From contig CAKNFJ010000001.1 in assembly GCA_930633495.1 (NCBI GenBank), positions 930,001 through 994,000 of the forward strand: DNA of 64,000 nucleotides, read 5' to 3'. How positions within the stretch are numbered: the first letter of the stretch is position 1; the number at the start of each line of letters is the position of its first letter. The translations under genes and the position numbers were made by a program. Origin of the DNA: Hyphomicrobiales bacterium (GTDB taxonomy: Bacteria > Pseudomonadota > Alphaproteobacteria > Rhizobiales > Beijerinckiaceae). This document shows, piece by piece, positions 26,766 to 36,142 of this stretch. A model generated the notes under the pieces. It saw only the letters and a list, made by a program, of their open reading frames with translations. It made no database searches and was not told the origin of the DNA.

Positions 26766-27396
26766 AAGCGGGCTGTCGCGAAGCCAGCCGTTTCCGTGAG
26801 CGGGTTTGAACATGCGGTCTTATACCATGCGCCGGGACCGGGGCTGCATCCGACTCAGAGGGGCGCAGGGCGGCTTCGGAGCGGCGTCCCGGCACATCCC
26901 CCCGCCCGGCGGCTCAGGAGCGAATCGGGCGGGCTCCTGAGGGCTTCTGCGACGGACCAACTGAAGAGGGAGCCAGCCTTCGCCCGGCCGGGCTCCCTCT
27001 TCGCGGGTGCCAGCCCGCCTCGCCCGAGAGCGCGTGTTGAACCGGCCCATTCCGCAACGAGGGGGCCGACATAGGAACTGCGGGCCTGCCGGCAGGTGAC
27101 AGCCTGATTAACAGCGTGTCAGGATCACCAGCGAACGATCCACGGTCTATAGAACGACGATCATTTCTGCTGGCCCTGTGGCCTTGGTGACAGGCGCTGG
27201 CGCGGGCCTGTCGATCAGCGAAGCGCAGGCGTCGCCGTCGCTCCGCCCGCCCCATCACGGGCGATGGCACCGCCCTCCGCATCACCATCGCCGCCGCAGG
27301 AGGCTGATCTGCCAGACCCGCCGTGTTCGCCGCTTCCATTGGGAATGATTCTAGCCGGTGCGATCCACGAACAGAAATCCAAGTCGTGGCGCGGGC
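26766..27396. other. Degenerate intergenic stretch of the island
   Basis: About 630 bases hold no frame with family features. The minus-strand frame that reads through here is only the continuation of the truncated IS3 OrfA. An inverted repeat, GGGAGCCAGCCTTCGCCCGG / CCGGGCTCCC (26969-26998), could form a hairpin. Confidence 0.4.
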
Positions 27397-27620
27397 GACC
27401 TCGGCCTTCTTCACCCACTCGTTCAGCGTCTGCGCCGTGCAGCCGATCTTGCCGGCGATCGACGTGATCGCCGTCCAACGCGACGGATGCTCGGCTTCGT
27501 GATCCAGCACCATCCGCACCGCGCGGGCACGCACCTCAGGCGAGAACTTGTTCGTCGTCTTGCTCGTCATAGCCCCATCCTCTCAGGAGTTGGGGCCTCC
27601 GACAAACCCGGGGCGGTTCA
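27397..27620 (-). mobile_element. IS3-family insertion sequence remnant (left end and 5' OrfA)
   Basis: On the minus strand TGAACCGCCCCGGG at 27620 is a typical IS3-family end. It is followed 50 bases later by ATG (27570) and an OrfA start: [20 protein letters not shown], then the HTH stretch [14 protein letters not shown]. Homology stops after about 58 codons; the rest of OrfA, OrfB with its DDE core and the right end are missing. It is a dead fragment that marks earlier rearrangement. Confidence 0.8.
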
Positions 27621-27640
27621 CCTTGCCACCGGGGCCCGAT

Positions 27641-28093
27641 CTATCCGTAGTTGTCGCTGTTGCTAATACCGATCTGCAGTTCTAGCGCGAAACAGACGAG
27701 TGAGGACGCAAACAAGATTTGCGCCACGGTGAATAGCGCTGCGGCTCCCCATTGATGCTGGATCGAAAGAAAAGCGCCGCTGTACATAAAAACGACGATC
27801 AGACTTGTCGCAATGCCCGACAGCAATGCCAATCGGACCGCCCTGTGCAGAAGCCGCGCACGGCGCTTCAGCCGTGGGAGATCCGACTTCAGAAACACCC
27901 GTTCGCCTTCTTGCTCCTGGATACCATTGATGGATCGGATGCGGTCCTCGACACGCGCGTAACGTGTAGCGAGCAGACTGATGAAGCTGGCGACAGCGCT
28001 CAGCAGGAAGACCGGCGCCGTGGCGCGCAACATGATACGCCCAAGCTCGTCAGACGAGACATTGGCCAACAACCCCTGCAAAAAATCGAACAT
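27641..28093 (-). CDS. DUF2721 domain-containing membrane protein
   Basis: This 150-residue protein starts MFDFLQGLLANVS. The first membrane helix is A-P-V-F-L-L-S-A-V-A-S-F-I-S-L-L and is followed by the R-Y-A-R-V-E-D-R-I-R motif of DUF2721. Two more helices lie near residues 85-105 and 115-140. The family has no known role. A GTG at 28102 is an alternative start. It sits in the island next to the IS3 remnant but appears intact. Confidence 0.8.
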   Translation of the reverse strand: MFDFLQGLLANVSSDELGRIMLRATAPVFLLSAVASFISLLATRYARVEDRIRSINGIQEQEGERVFLKSDLPRLKRRARLLHRAVRLALLSGIATSLIVVFMYSGAFLSIQHQWGAAALFTVAQILFASSLVCFALELQIGISNSDNYG

Positions 28094-28310
28094 GCCGTTC
28101 ACAGCTACTCGTCGAATGGATGCTTGCTAACCGTGCCTTATCTCGGCATCGGGGTTGACGATGCGCTTCTGCTTTACGGCCCAACGGACCTGTGACCTCA
28201 GCACGGCGGGCGGCCCGCCGTGCCTGTATTCTGGGCCGAAGGCCTGATGGGCCTTGAGGCGCTCGATATGCACCAAAGGCGGCCCGGACTTCAGGCCGCT
28301 GCCGGTTGCG

Positions 28311-29921
28311 TCACTTGACCTGCTCGATCTCGCTCAGACGCCAGCTCTTGTCGAAGAATGACGGCAGCGGGCTATACAGCCGCAGGAGCGTGAACCAGCC
28401 CTTGTTCGGATCGGTCTGGATCCAGTTGCCGCGAGCGACACCTTTCGGCTGGGTCGGGCTGAAATAAAGCGTCGTGACGCCGTCGGCTCCGGCCTCCGCC
28501 GCGGGCGACGGGTAGCTCTGGCTGCCGGCTCGCGGATATTTCTGCGGGGTTTGCAGCATCGAGCGCGTCTGGTTGTCGTAGAGCGTGAAGGACCAGAACG
28601 CCTCAGCCGGAATACCCTTGGGCATGGCCACCTTGTAGGTCTTCGCACCGTCGAATGGCTTCCCCTCGGAATCAAGGAAGCCCATCAGATATTGCGAGCC
28701 GACACCAGGGATCCGCATGATCATGCCCGGCGAGTCCAGCGTGTAGCCGTAATAGAAGGCCGTGCGCGAATCCAGGGTGCGGGCGCCGGTCGGCGGCAGG
28801 GGCTTGAACACACCCTTCTCGAACAGCGGCGGAGGTGTCTCGAAGAAGGCGCCGCCCTCCCACAGCATGTTGCCCCAGTGGGAGCCCTCATAGTAGGCCC
28901 ATTCCGGGTGCTTCATCGCAAAGCGCCAGTTGAGCGCCCGGCCGGTTGCCTGCCCGACCCCGGCGGCTTCGGAGAGGATCTTCTTCATCCGCTCATCGGG
29001 CTTGAACGGCTTACCGTGCACGATGCCGATCGCGGCGAGTTGGCCGGCAAGTTCCACATCGTAGCTCGTGGCTGGCTCGTTCTGGACGTTCTCGTTGATC
29101 AGTTCGAAAAAGCGGTAATCGCTGGGCGGGATCGTGTTGAACGAGCGTCCGGTACCCTCGATGAATTTCGTCTCGGGAATCTTCGGCTCGCCGGCAATGC
29201 GCACCGATCCGTCCAGAGCCTGAGCGATGCTTGAACCGAATGAGCCGGGCTCATACGGATAGATCTTCATCGTGCGCTTGATGTTCTCGACAGCCGGCTT
29301 CGGATCGTTGCCCACGAGGTTGGCTCGTCCAGCGTAGAGCGCGAAATTCGTCTTCGAACGGGCGACGAAGTAACCGCCCTCAGGCAGCGGCCCTTTGTAG
29401 TCCGGACCGACGATCAGGTATTTTCCCCCGAGCCCTCGATCCGGGCCTGGCGCGCCGATATCGATGATCCAGGAAAACCACATGTCGTTGATCGTGCCGA
29501 TGCCACCCGACGGCTGCTCGATCACTACAGGCCCCTTGGTCAGGTCGAGCCCCGCCATGTAGTAGACCGTGTCGGCATTGGCGGTCAGGAACAGCGACGC
29601 AGCGTCCATCAGCTCCGAAAAAATGACCACTTCGCCCGGCTTGGCGCCAATCTCCTGGAAACCCTTCACGAGGGCCAGCGCAGAGGCGCCACGGAAGCTG
29701 TTGTTGTAGACGTTGAGCGCGCGGGTGAAGTCCAGCGTATCGTAGACCTTCTGTGCCGTTTCCTCTGTCGGCACCCCATCGCGAAACTCGAGCTTTCCTG
29801 CACGAGTGTCGATCGTGCTCGCCGCCGACAGCGATTTGACGGTTTCGGTCGAGACGTCAGAAAAGGCAGGGCCCGCAGCCAGGAAGAGGGCGCAGCTACT
29901 TAACAAGATACCACGGACCAT
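28311..29921 (-). CDS. DUF1254/DUF1214 domain-containing exported protein
   Basis: This 536-residue protein has a Sec signal (M-V-R-G-I-L-L-S-S-C-A-L, cleavage near P-A-F-S). DUF1254 lies at about residues 60-200, with T-A-N-A-D-T-V-Y-Y-M-A and G-K-Y-L-I-V-G-P-D-Y. The C-terminal DUF1214 lies at about 400-520, with E-A-F-W-S-F-T-L-Y-D and G-N-W-I-Q-T-D-P-N-K-G-W. Such proteins are periplasmic and common in soil bacteria; no reaction is established. It is full length and is the largest intact cargo gene of the island. Confidence 0.88.
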   Translation of the reverse strand: MVRGILLSSCALFLAAGPAFSDVSTETVKSLSAASTIDTRAGKLEFRDGVPTEETAQKVYDTLDFTRALNVYNNSFRGASALALVKGFQEIGAKPGEVVIFSELMDAASLFLTANADTVYYMAGLDLTKGPVVIEQPSGGIGTINDMWFSWIIDIGAPGPDRGLGGKYLIVGPDYKGPLPEGGYFVARSKTNFALYAGRANLVGNDPKPAVENIKRTMKIYPYEPGSFGSSIAQALDGSVRIAGEPKIPETKFIEGTGRSFNTIPPSDYRFFELINENVQNEPATSYDVELAGQLAAIGIVHGKPFKPDERMKKILSEAAGVGQATGRALNWRFAMKHPEWAYYEGSHWGNMLWEGGAFFETPPPLFEKGVFKPLPPTGARTLDSRTAFYYGYTLDSPGMIMRIPGVGSQYLMGFLDSEGKPFDGAKTYKVAMPKGIPAEAFWSFTLYDNQTRSMLQTPQKYPRAGSQSYPSPAAEAGADGVTTLYFSPTQPKGVARGNWIQTDPNKGWFTLLRLYSPLPSFFDKSWRLSEIEQVK

Positions 29922-29924
29922 CGG

Positions 29925-30230
29925 TTATCCTTTCCATGGGCCAACTTCGCATGGAGGCCATCCCCCACTGCGAACCAGTTTGTCGAACTCATCCACGAGT
30001 CGGCAGTAGCTCACGACGGAGCAAATAGCGTTATCGGCTTCTTGCCATTTCGCGCCAACGCGGTCGCCCAGCTCCTCATTGAGGAGCTTGAAGCAGCCCG
30101 AAACGCGCACGCCATGCCACAATTGCTTCCGAACGCACATACCCAGCCTGAAAGCAGATGTTCTTGCGCTGCGTAAAACGGGAGTCGATTGGCGACCCGA
30201 GATGGACGAGGGAATCTCACCAATGGACAA
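29925..30230 (-). CDS. Small hypothetical protein (uncertain)
   Basis: A 101-codon frame ends 4 bases upstream of the DUF1254 start on the same strand. Its C-terminal part (C-F-K-L-L-N-E-E-L-G-D-R and A-I-C-S-V-V-S-Y-C-R-L-V-D-E-F) looks protein-like. A start at M31 (30140) is also possible. No family is recognised and no strong ribosome site is visible, so it may not be real. Confidence 0.3.
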   Translation of the reverse strand: MSIGEIPSSISGRQSTPVLRSARTSAFRLGMCVRKQLWHGVRVSGCFKLLNEELGDRVGAKWQEADNAICSVVSYCRLVDEFDKLVRSGGWPPCEVGPWKG

Positions 30231-30283
30231 TAGGCGCGCGCTCCGAAGTTAATAATCTTGCCGCTCAACCGGCCTTTATCGGC

Positions 30284-30598
30284 ATGACGCAGGAACGGAA
30301 ATCAGGATTGGCGCGGCTATTGCTGCGGTGGCCCGAGCGGCGCGGCGAGCTGCTGCGCGCCGACACCCTCGCTGATCTCTACGAGGGCTATTCCCTCGCA
30401 TGCGAGGCTGCACACTGGTGGGGGAAACAGCCAGGTGCCATGGCTGCCATCATCGCCGACGACTACCGAAATTTGGTCACCGCGCTCGAACTCGAAGTTT
30501 CCGAGACATTAGACGCCGAGCCACACCCGTCCGGGGGGATGAGACAGGGGCTCGGCGCCGCGCCGCATCAAGAGGCGCCTTCCGAGATTGGCGATTAA
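30284..30598 (+). CDS. Small hypothetical protein of the island
   Basis: This 104-residue frame starts MTQERKSGLARLLLRWP. A coherent helical segment with acidic and aromatic residues follows (L-A-D-L-Y-E-G-Y-S-L-A-C-E-A-A and A-A-I-I-A-D-D-Y-R-N-L-V), which suggests a real soluble protein. I do not recognise a family. It is the last frame before the right repeat. The longer frame from 30158 has a non-protein-like start. Confidence 0.45.
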   Translation: MTQERKSGLARLLLRWPERRGELLRADTLADLYEGYSLACEAAHWWGKQPGAMAAIIADDYRNLVTALELEVSETLDAEPHPSGGMRQGLGAAPHQEAPSEIGD

Positions 30599-30958
30599 AT
30601 CCGAGCGCGCCAACAAAATTGCGCCACCTGGCGTCATGGCCTTGCGGCCATGGGGAGCTGCACCCAAGAGCCGCAGCGCGGCTCAGGACACACCCGCAGG
30701 CCCGCAACGTCCGAAAGTTGGGAAACCGGCGCATTTGGTCTGGGCACCTGCGCCCGTTCGCGGCAAGCGGCGCGGCCGTGCCGGAGGGGTGGGGGCCGGG
30801 ACGAATCCGCGCGCACCGTTCCCGGCTTGCGGCAAGCGTCAGTGTGGGAAATTTGCGTGGGAAATTCTAGGAACCTCTCTCTCGAATGAGGAAAAGAATT
30901 GTATTTTCATTATCTTATAATTCTTCTCCCTGCGATGCTTGTGTTTATATTTTCGCCG
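30599..30958. other. Right end of the island, no gene
   Basis: This gap holds the right direct repeat (30843-30865), then an AT-rich stretch (30885-30950) before the thioesterase stop. A frame across it (30588-30920) has no family features. Confidence 0.5.
30843..30865 (+). repeat. Right direct repeat (putative attR)
   Basis: It reads TGTGGGAA-ATTTGC-GTGGGAAAT and differs from the left copy at two positions. Core genome (thioesterase) resumes about 90 bases further on. Confidence 0.65.
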
Positions 30959-31441
30959 TCAGCCGGCGCTAGGCTTCGCCGGAAAGATCAGGCAAGTCTC
31001 GGTGCCATGCGCGAGCAGCTTGCCGCGCGCATCGACGAGGCGCCCCTCGGTCGTCGCCACCGTGCCGCCGCGGTAGATCAGCTTGCCCTCGCAGCGCACG
31101 GTGCCGGAATCCGGCATGACCGGCCGGACATAGTTCAGCTTCATCTCCAGGGTGGTGTAACCCTCGCCCGGCCTCAACGTGGAATGGGCGGCGCAGGCCA
31201 TGGCGGAATCGAGGATCGTGGCGGTCCAGCCACCATGGATCATGCCGAGCGGATTGAAGAAGCGCGCCGAGGGCGTGCCGACGAAGACGACGCGCCCCTC
31301 CTCGGCCTCCGCCAGCTCGAAATCCATCGCGTCGGCGAAGGGAGGCGCCGGGTTCGTGCCGGCGATGATGCCCCGCAGGAAGCTCAGCCCGTCACCCGCG
31401 ACAAGCTCTTCGCGAGACACCACCCCTACCTTGCGCGCCAT
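30959..31441 (-). CDS. PaaI family thioesterase (hotdog fold)
   Basis: This 160-residue protein has the hotdog signature F-N-P-L-G-M-I-H-G-G-W-T-A-T-I-L-D-S-A-M near residues 75-95, followed by L-E-M-K-L-N-Y-V-R-P. Such enzymes hydrolyse aryl- or acyl-CoA thioesters. ATG 31441 with a GGAGA site is preferred over 31468. It lies downstream of a MarR gene on the same strand, with a palindrome just in front of the start, so it is probably MarR-controlled. Confidence 0.9.
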   Translation of the reverse strand: MARKVGVVSREELVAGDGLSFLRGIIAGTNPAPPFADAMDFELAEAEEGRVVFVGTPSARFFNPLGMIHGGWTATILDSAMACAAHSTLRPGEGYTTLEMKLNYVRPVMPDSGTVRCEGKLIYRGGTVATTEGRLVDARGKLLAHGTETCLIFPAKPSAG

Positions 31442-31454
31442 GATCGATCTCCAT

Positions 31455-31470
31455 TCGTGTATCTGCACGA
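31455..31470 (-). promoter_or_regulatory. Candidate MarR operator before the thioesterase gene
   Basis: The inverted repeat TCGTG-N6-CACGA lies 14-29 bases upstream of the thioesterase ATG and just after the marR stop. Its size and spacing suit a MarR dimer. A repressor here would act on thioesterase expression or on read-through from marR. Confidence 0.5.
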
Positions 31471-31523
31471 TAAAGAGAGATCGCGTGCAAGGTCAACCGA
31501 CGACAGGGCCGGTGCCGCACGCC

Positions 31524-31979
31524 TCAGGGTTCGCTGCGTGCCGCCCGGCGCAAGGCTTTCAGACCGTCGCGGGTCTCGCGCCAACGCTCCTCGCCGTAGC
31601 CGCCCTCGATCTTGTCCTGTGCCGCACGCCAGTAAGGAATGGCGGCCTCGATCGCTGCCCTGCCCTTCTCGGTGACGGCGTAGACGGAGGCACGCCCGCG
31701 GCACTCGACCGGCTCGACCAGCCCCTCGGCAGCGAGCAGCTGGAGATTGCGCGTCATCGACGTCCGCTCCAGCGCGAAACGCTCGGCGAGCTCGGTCACC
31801 GATTTCCACTGGCCGGTGCTCAAGGCCGACAGCAACACGAACTGAGTGATCTTGAGGCCGCTCGGGCGCATCGCCTCGTCATAGGCCCGCGTCACCGCAC
31901 GCGCCGTCATGCGGATATGCAGCGCGACGCAGGACCGGGCGATGGCGTCGAGGCGGGGGTCGGGCGCGGATGTCGTCAT
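31524..31979 (-). CDS. MarR family transcriptional regulator
   Basis: This 151-residue protein has the MarR winged helix: I-T-Q-F-V-L-L-S-A-L, the recognition segment S-V-T-E-L-A-E-R-F-A-L-E-R-T-S-M-T-R-N-L, then the wing R-G-R-A-S-V-Y-A-V-T-E-K-G. It is probably a dimeric repressor sensing aromatic or acyl compounds. The thioesterase follows 82 bases downstream. groESL is divergent on the other side. Confidence 0.9.
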   Translation of the reverse strand: MTTSAPDPRLDAIARSCVALHIRMTARAVTRAYDEAMRPSGLKITQFVLLSALSTGQWKSVTELAERFALERTSMTRNLQLLAAEGLVEPVECRGRASVYAVTEKGRAAIEAAIPYWRAAQDKIEGGYGEERWRETRDGLKALRRAARSEP

Positions 31980-32076
31980 TCGGCCATCTTAGCGTGTTCT
32001 AGCGCTCGCCGCAGCCGGGAGGCGAAGGGCTGCGGCACCGTATCCGACGACGTTCACTTTATCGTCGCAGGCTTCC

Positions 32077-32104
32077 TTGACTCTCCGGAACCCCGAGCCT
32101 ATCT
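32077..32104 (+). promoter_or_regulatory. groESL promoter, sigma32 (RpoH)-like
   Basis: CTTGACT at 32076-32082 and CCTATCT at 32098-32104 match the alphaproteobacterial heat-shock promoter pattern (CTTG ... CYTATNT) and also form a fair sigma70 TTGACT-N16-CTATCT. Transcription would start about 7 bases downstream, just before the CIRCE element. Confidence 0.65.
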
Positions 32105-32116
32105 CCCAGCCATCTG

Positions 32117-32143
32117 TTAGCACTCCCCTCGGGTAACTGCTAA
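32117..32143. promoter_or_regulatory. CIRCE element (HrcA operator)
   Basis: TTAGCACTC-N9-AACTGCTAA matches CIRCE (TTAGCACTC-N9-GAGTGCTAA) with two changes in the right half; the inverted symmetry extends outward as CTGTTAGCA/TGCTAACAG. Known: HrcA binds CIRCE to repress groESL. It sits just after the predicted start site. Confidence 0.92.
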
Positions 32144-32206
32144 CAGTCTCCCCCGGGCCCCTTCCGCGGCGCCCGAACAGAATGAGACCGAGAGGAAGAC
32201 AGAACC

Positions 32207-32494
32207 ATGAAGTTCCGTCCTTTGCATGACCGCGTCGTGGTCCGCCGCCTGGATGGCGAAGAGAAGACCAAGGGTGGCATCATCATCCCCGAGACCGCCA
32301 AGGAAAAGCCCCAGGAGGGCGAGGTCATCGCCGTCGGCCCCGGCGCGCGCGACGATGCCGGCAAGCTCGTTGCCCTGGACGTCAAGAAGGGCGACCGCGT
32401 CCTGTTCGGCAAGTGGTCGGGCACCGAGGTCAAGATCGACGGTCAGGACCTCCTGATCATGAAGGAATCCGACATCATGGGCGTCGTCGGCTGA
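32207..32494 (+). CDS. groES: Co-chaperonin GroES
   Basis: This 95-residue protein has the GroES pattern: [12 protein letters not shown] at the start, the mobile loop [10 protein letters not shown] (about residues 19-28), and the E-V-I-A-V-G-P-G strand. It caps GroEL during ATP-driven folding in the cytoplasm. It is first in the groESL operon behind the CIRCE and RpoH-like promoter; groEL follows 48 bases downstream. Confidence 0.98.
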   Translation: MKFRPLHDRVVVRRLDGEEKTKGGIIIPETAKEKPQEGEVIAVGPGARDDAGKLVALDVKKGDRVLFGKWSGTEVKIDGQDLLIMKESDIMGVVG

Positions 32495-32497
32495 TAG

Positions 32498-34180
<1,683 letters not shown>

Positions 34181-34208
34181 GGAAGTCCAGCTTCTCGCAA
34201 GCTATCAG

Positions 34209-34240
34209 GAAGGCCCGGCGCAAGCCGGGCCTTCTTTTTT
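34209..34240 (+). terminator. Rho-independent terminator of groESL
   Basis: A perfect 11-bp stem, GAAGGCCCGGC / GCCGGGCCTTC, with a GCAA loop is followed by TTTTTT. Confidence 0.95.
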
Positions 34241-34267
34241 GATTCTGGCGTAGCCTCAATCGAGAGA

Positions 34268-34403
34268 GCGCGGGGAACCCCTCTCCTGTAAGGAGAGGGG
34301 TAGGGGTGAGGTGTCGGCCCTTGGACCAGTCAGTTCACGGCCACAGTGTCCAACGGCCTACCCCTCACCCTGCCCTCTCCCTCCGGGAGAGGGTTCCCCG
34401 CGC
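34268..34403. repeat. Dispersed repeat, family E, copy 1
   Basis: The unit starts GCGCGGGGAACCCCTCTCC and ends GAGAGGGTTCCCCGCGC, with inner TACCCCTCACC / GGTGAGG arms. A second copy lies at 35768-35990; together they bracket the LivJ-like gene in direct orientation. With the groESL terminator it accounts for most of the 437-base gap 34181-34617. Confidence 0.8.
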
Positions 34404-34617
34404 TGTCCGCGCCTTGTTCCCGGCCCGTTCAGCCCTCACCGCGCTGTTCCGGCGCTTGCGCCGAAAGGAGGGCCGCTCCTCTGCCGTCCGCCATGCATCC
34501 CAAGCGGCCCGCTCGCGAGCCGGTGTGATGCCATCGCCCTCTCTCCTCGCCTATAAAAGCGGCAAGCGCCGCCGCAATGGGCGGGCGCGATAACGCCTGA
34601 TCGATCAGGAGAGGCCC

Positions 34618-35730
34618 ATGAAAACCTCCGTATTCCTCAGCGGCGTCGCATTCGCCGCCACATTGTTCGCGTCCGTCCAGGCCGCGCAGGCCGACATCAC
34701 CATCGGCCTCGTCGCACCGCTGACCGGCCCCGTCGCCGCCTATGGCGACCAGGTCAAGAACGGCGCCCAGACCGCCGTCGACGTCATCAACAAGAATGGC
34801 GGCGTGCTCGGCGAGAAGCTCGTGCTGAAGCTCGCCGACGATGCCGGCGACCCGAAGCAGGGCGTCTCGGCCGCCAATCTCCTCGTGGGCGACAAGGTCA
34901 AGTTCGTGGTCGGGCCGGTCACCTCCGGCGTTGCCATGGCGGTTTCCGACGTGTTCGCCGAGAGCGGCGTGCTGATGGTGACGCCGACCGCGACATCGCC
35001 CGCGCTGACCGCGCGCGGCCTGACCAATGTCTTCCGCACCTGCGGCCGCGACGACCAGCAGGCCGAGATCGCCGCCGCTTATGTCCTGAAGAACCTGAAG
35101 GACAAGAAGATCGCGATCGTCCACGACAAGGGCACCTACGGCAAAGGCCTCGCCGATGCCTTCCAGAAGGGGATCAATGCCGGCGGGCTCAAGGAGGTCG
35201 TCGCCTTGACCGTCAACCCGGGCGACAAGGATCTCTCGGCCGTGGTGACGCGGCTCAAGGCCGCCAATGTCGATCTGATCTATTTCGGCGGCTATCATCC
35301 CGAGGGCGGCCTGCTCTCCCGCCAGCTCGCCGATGCCGGCGTCAAGGCGACGATCATCGGCGGCGAAGGCCTCTCCAACACGGAGTTCGCGGCGATCGGC
35401 GGGGACCACGCCACCGGCACGCTCTTCACCAACGCGACCGACGCGCTGAAGAACCCGGACTCCGCCCAGGCCGTCGCGGCGCTGAAGGAGAAGGGCATTC
35501 CGCCGGAGGCCTTCACGCTCAACGCCTATGCCGCGGTCGAGGTGCTCAAGGCCGCGATCGAGAAGGCCGGCAAGGCGAGCGATGCGAACGGCGCCGCCAA
35601 GGCCCTGCAGTCCGGCATGCCGGTCAAGACTGCGATCGGCACGCTGACCTATGGCAAGACCGGCGATCTGAGCTCGCCGAGCTTCTCGATGTACAAGTGG
35701 GACGCCGGCAAGATCGTCGCGGCTCCGTGA
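34618..35730 (+). CDS. Branched-chain amino acid ABC transporter substrate-binding protein (LivJ-like)
   Basis: This 370-residue protein has a Sec signal ([23 protein letters not shown] cleavage). The mature start [18 protein letters not shown] is typical of Leu/Ile/Val-binding proteins. Other hallmarks are G-P-V-T-S-G-V-A-M and G-L-S-N-T-E-F. It binds a hydrophobic or related amino acid in the periplasm. No LivHMGF genes are adjacent, so it is an orphan that probably serves a transporter encoded elsewhere. Two copies of the same intergenic repeat bracket it. Confidence 0.92.
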   Translation: MKTSVFLSGVAFAATLFASVQAAQADITIGLVAPLTGPVAAYGDQVKNGAQTAVDVINKNGGVLGEKLVLKLADDAGDPKQGVSAANLLVGDKVKFVVGPVTSGVAMAVSDVFAESGVLMVTPTATSPALTARGLTNVFRTCGRDDQQAEIAAAYVLKNLKDKKIAIVHDKGTYGKGLADAFQKGINAGGLKEVVALTVNPGDKDLSAVVTRLKAANVDLIYFGGYHPEGGLLSRQLADAGVKATIIGGEGLSNTEFAAIGGDHATGTLFTNATDALKNPDSAQAVAALKEKGIPPEAFTLNAYAAVEVLKAAIEKAGKASDANGAAKALQSGMPVKTAIGTLTYGKTGDLSSPSFSMYKWDAGKIVAAP

Positions 35731-35767
35731 TTGGCTATCGATACCGTTTCCAGAAGGGGAGCCGATA

Positions 35768-35990
35768 GCGCGGGAACCCCTCTCCTGTAAGGAGAGGGGT
35801 AGGGGTGAGGTGTCGGCCATTTGACCAGCCGGGCACAGCCTCACCGCCCGCAGCGACCACCTCACAGCAAACACGGTGAGCGGCCTACCCCTCACCCTGC
35901 CCTCTCCCATCGAAGCCGGCTGTTGCCGGTTTCGACTGCTCGCATACCGATCTCGGGCAAGCCCGAGATCGGTGAGAGGGTTCCCCGCGC
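35768..35990. repeat. Dispersed repeat, family E, copy 2 with nested palindrome
   Basis: It shares long identical stretches with copy 1 at both ends (GGGAACCCCTCTCCTGTAAG and GAGAGGGTTCCCCGCGC). Between the CTCTCCC and GAGAGGG arms it carries about 70 extra bases, including the perfect inverted repeat CCGATCTCGGGC-AA-GCCCGAGATCGG. This looks like a repeat inserted into a repeat. It accounts for much of the 412-base gap 35731-36142. Confidence 0.8.
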
Positions 35991-36142
35991 GGGCTGGATC
36001 AGCGTCGCGCGCGCAGACCTCGCCGCCACCTCTCCGCCGGATGACAATTTGCTCATCCTGGCGCATCGCCATTGAAAGGCCATTTCCGCTGCGACATGGT
36101 CCGAATCGTGGTGCCCGCCATGTCCCGCCAGGATTTTTGCCC

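Larger units (their letters stand above)
24048..30865. mobile_element. Decayed genomic island bounded by 23-bp direct repeats
   Basis: A tyrosine recombinase gene starts at one end and a 23-bp imperfect direct repeat (21 of 23 identical) marks both ends. Inside are phage/plasmid-style small genes (HTH, HGG-type), an IS3 remnant and unrelated cargo (DUF2721, DUF1254). The flanking DMT and thioesterase genes are ordinary chromosome genes that converge, so insertion harmed neither. The integrase is frameshifted, so the island is probably immobile. Exact ends are inferred. Confidence 0.7.

Noticed and set aside
27039..27062. TTGAACCGGCCC as the other end of the IS3 remnant
   Set aside because: It resembles the IS end only loosely and has the wrong orientation for a terminal inverted repeat.
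30588..30920. A 110-codon frame at the right end of the island
   Set aside because: It reads through the direct repeat and has no family or composition support.
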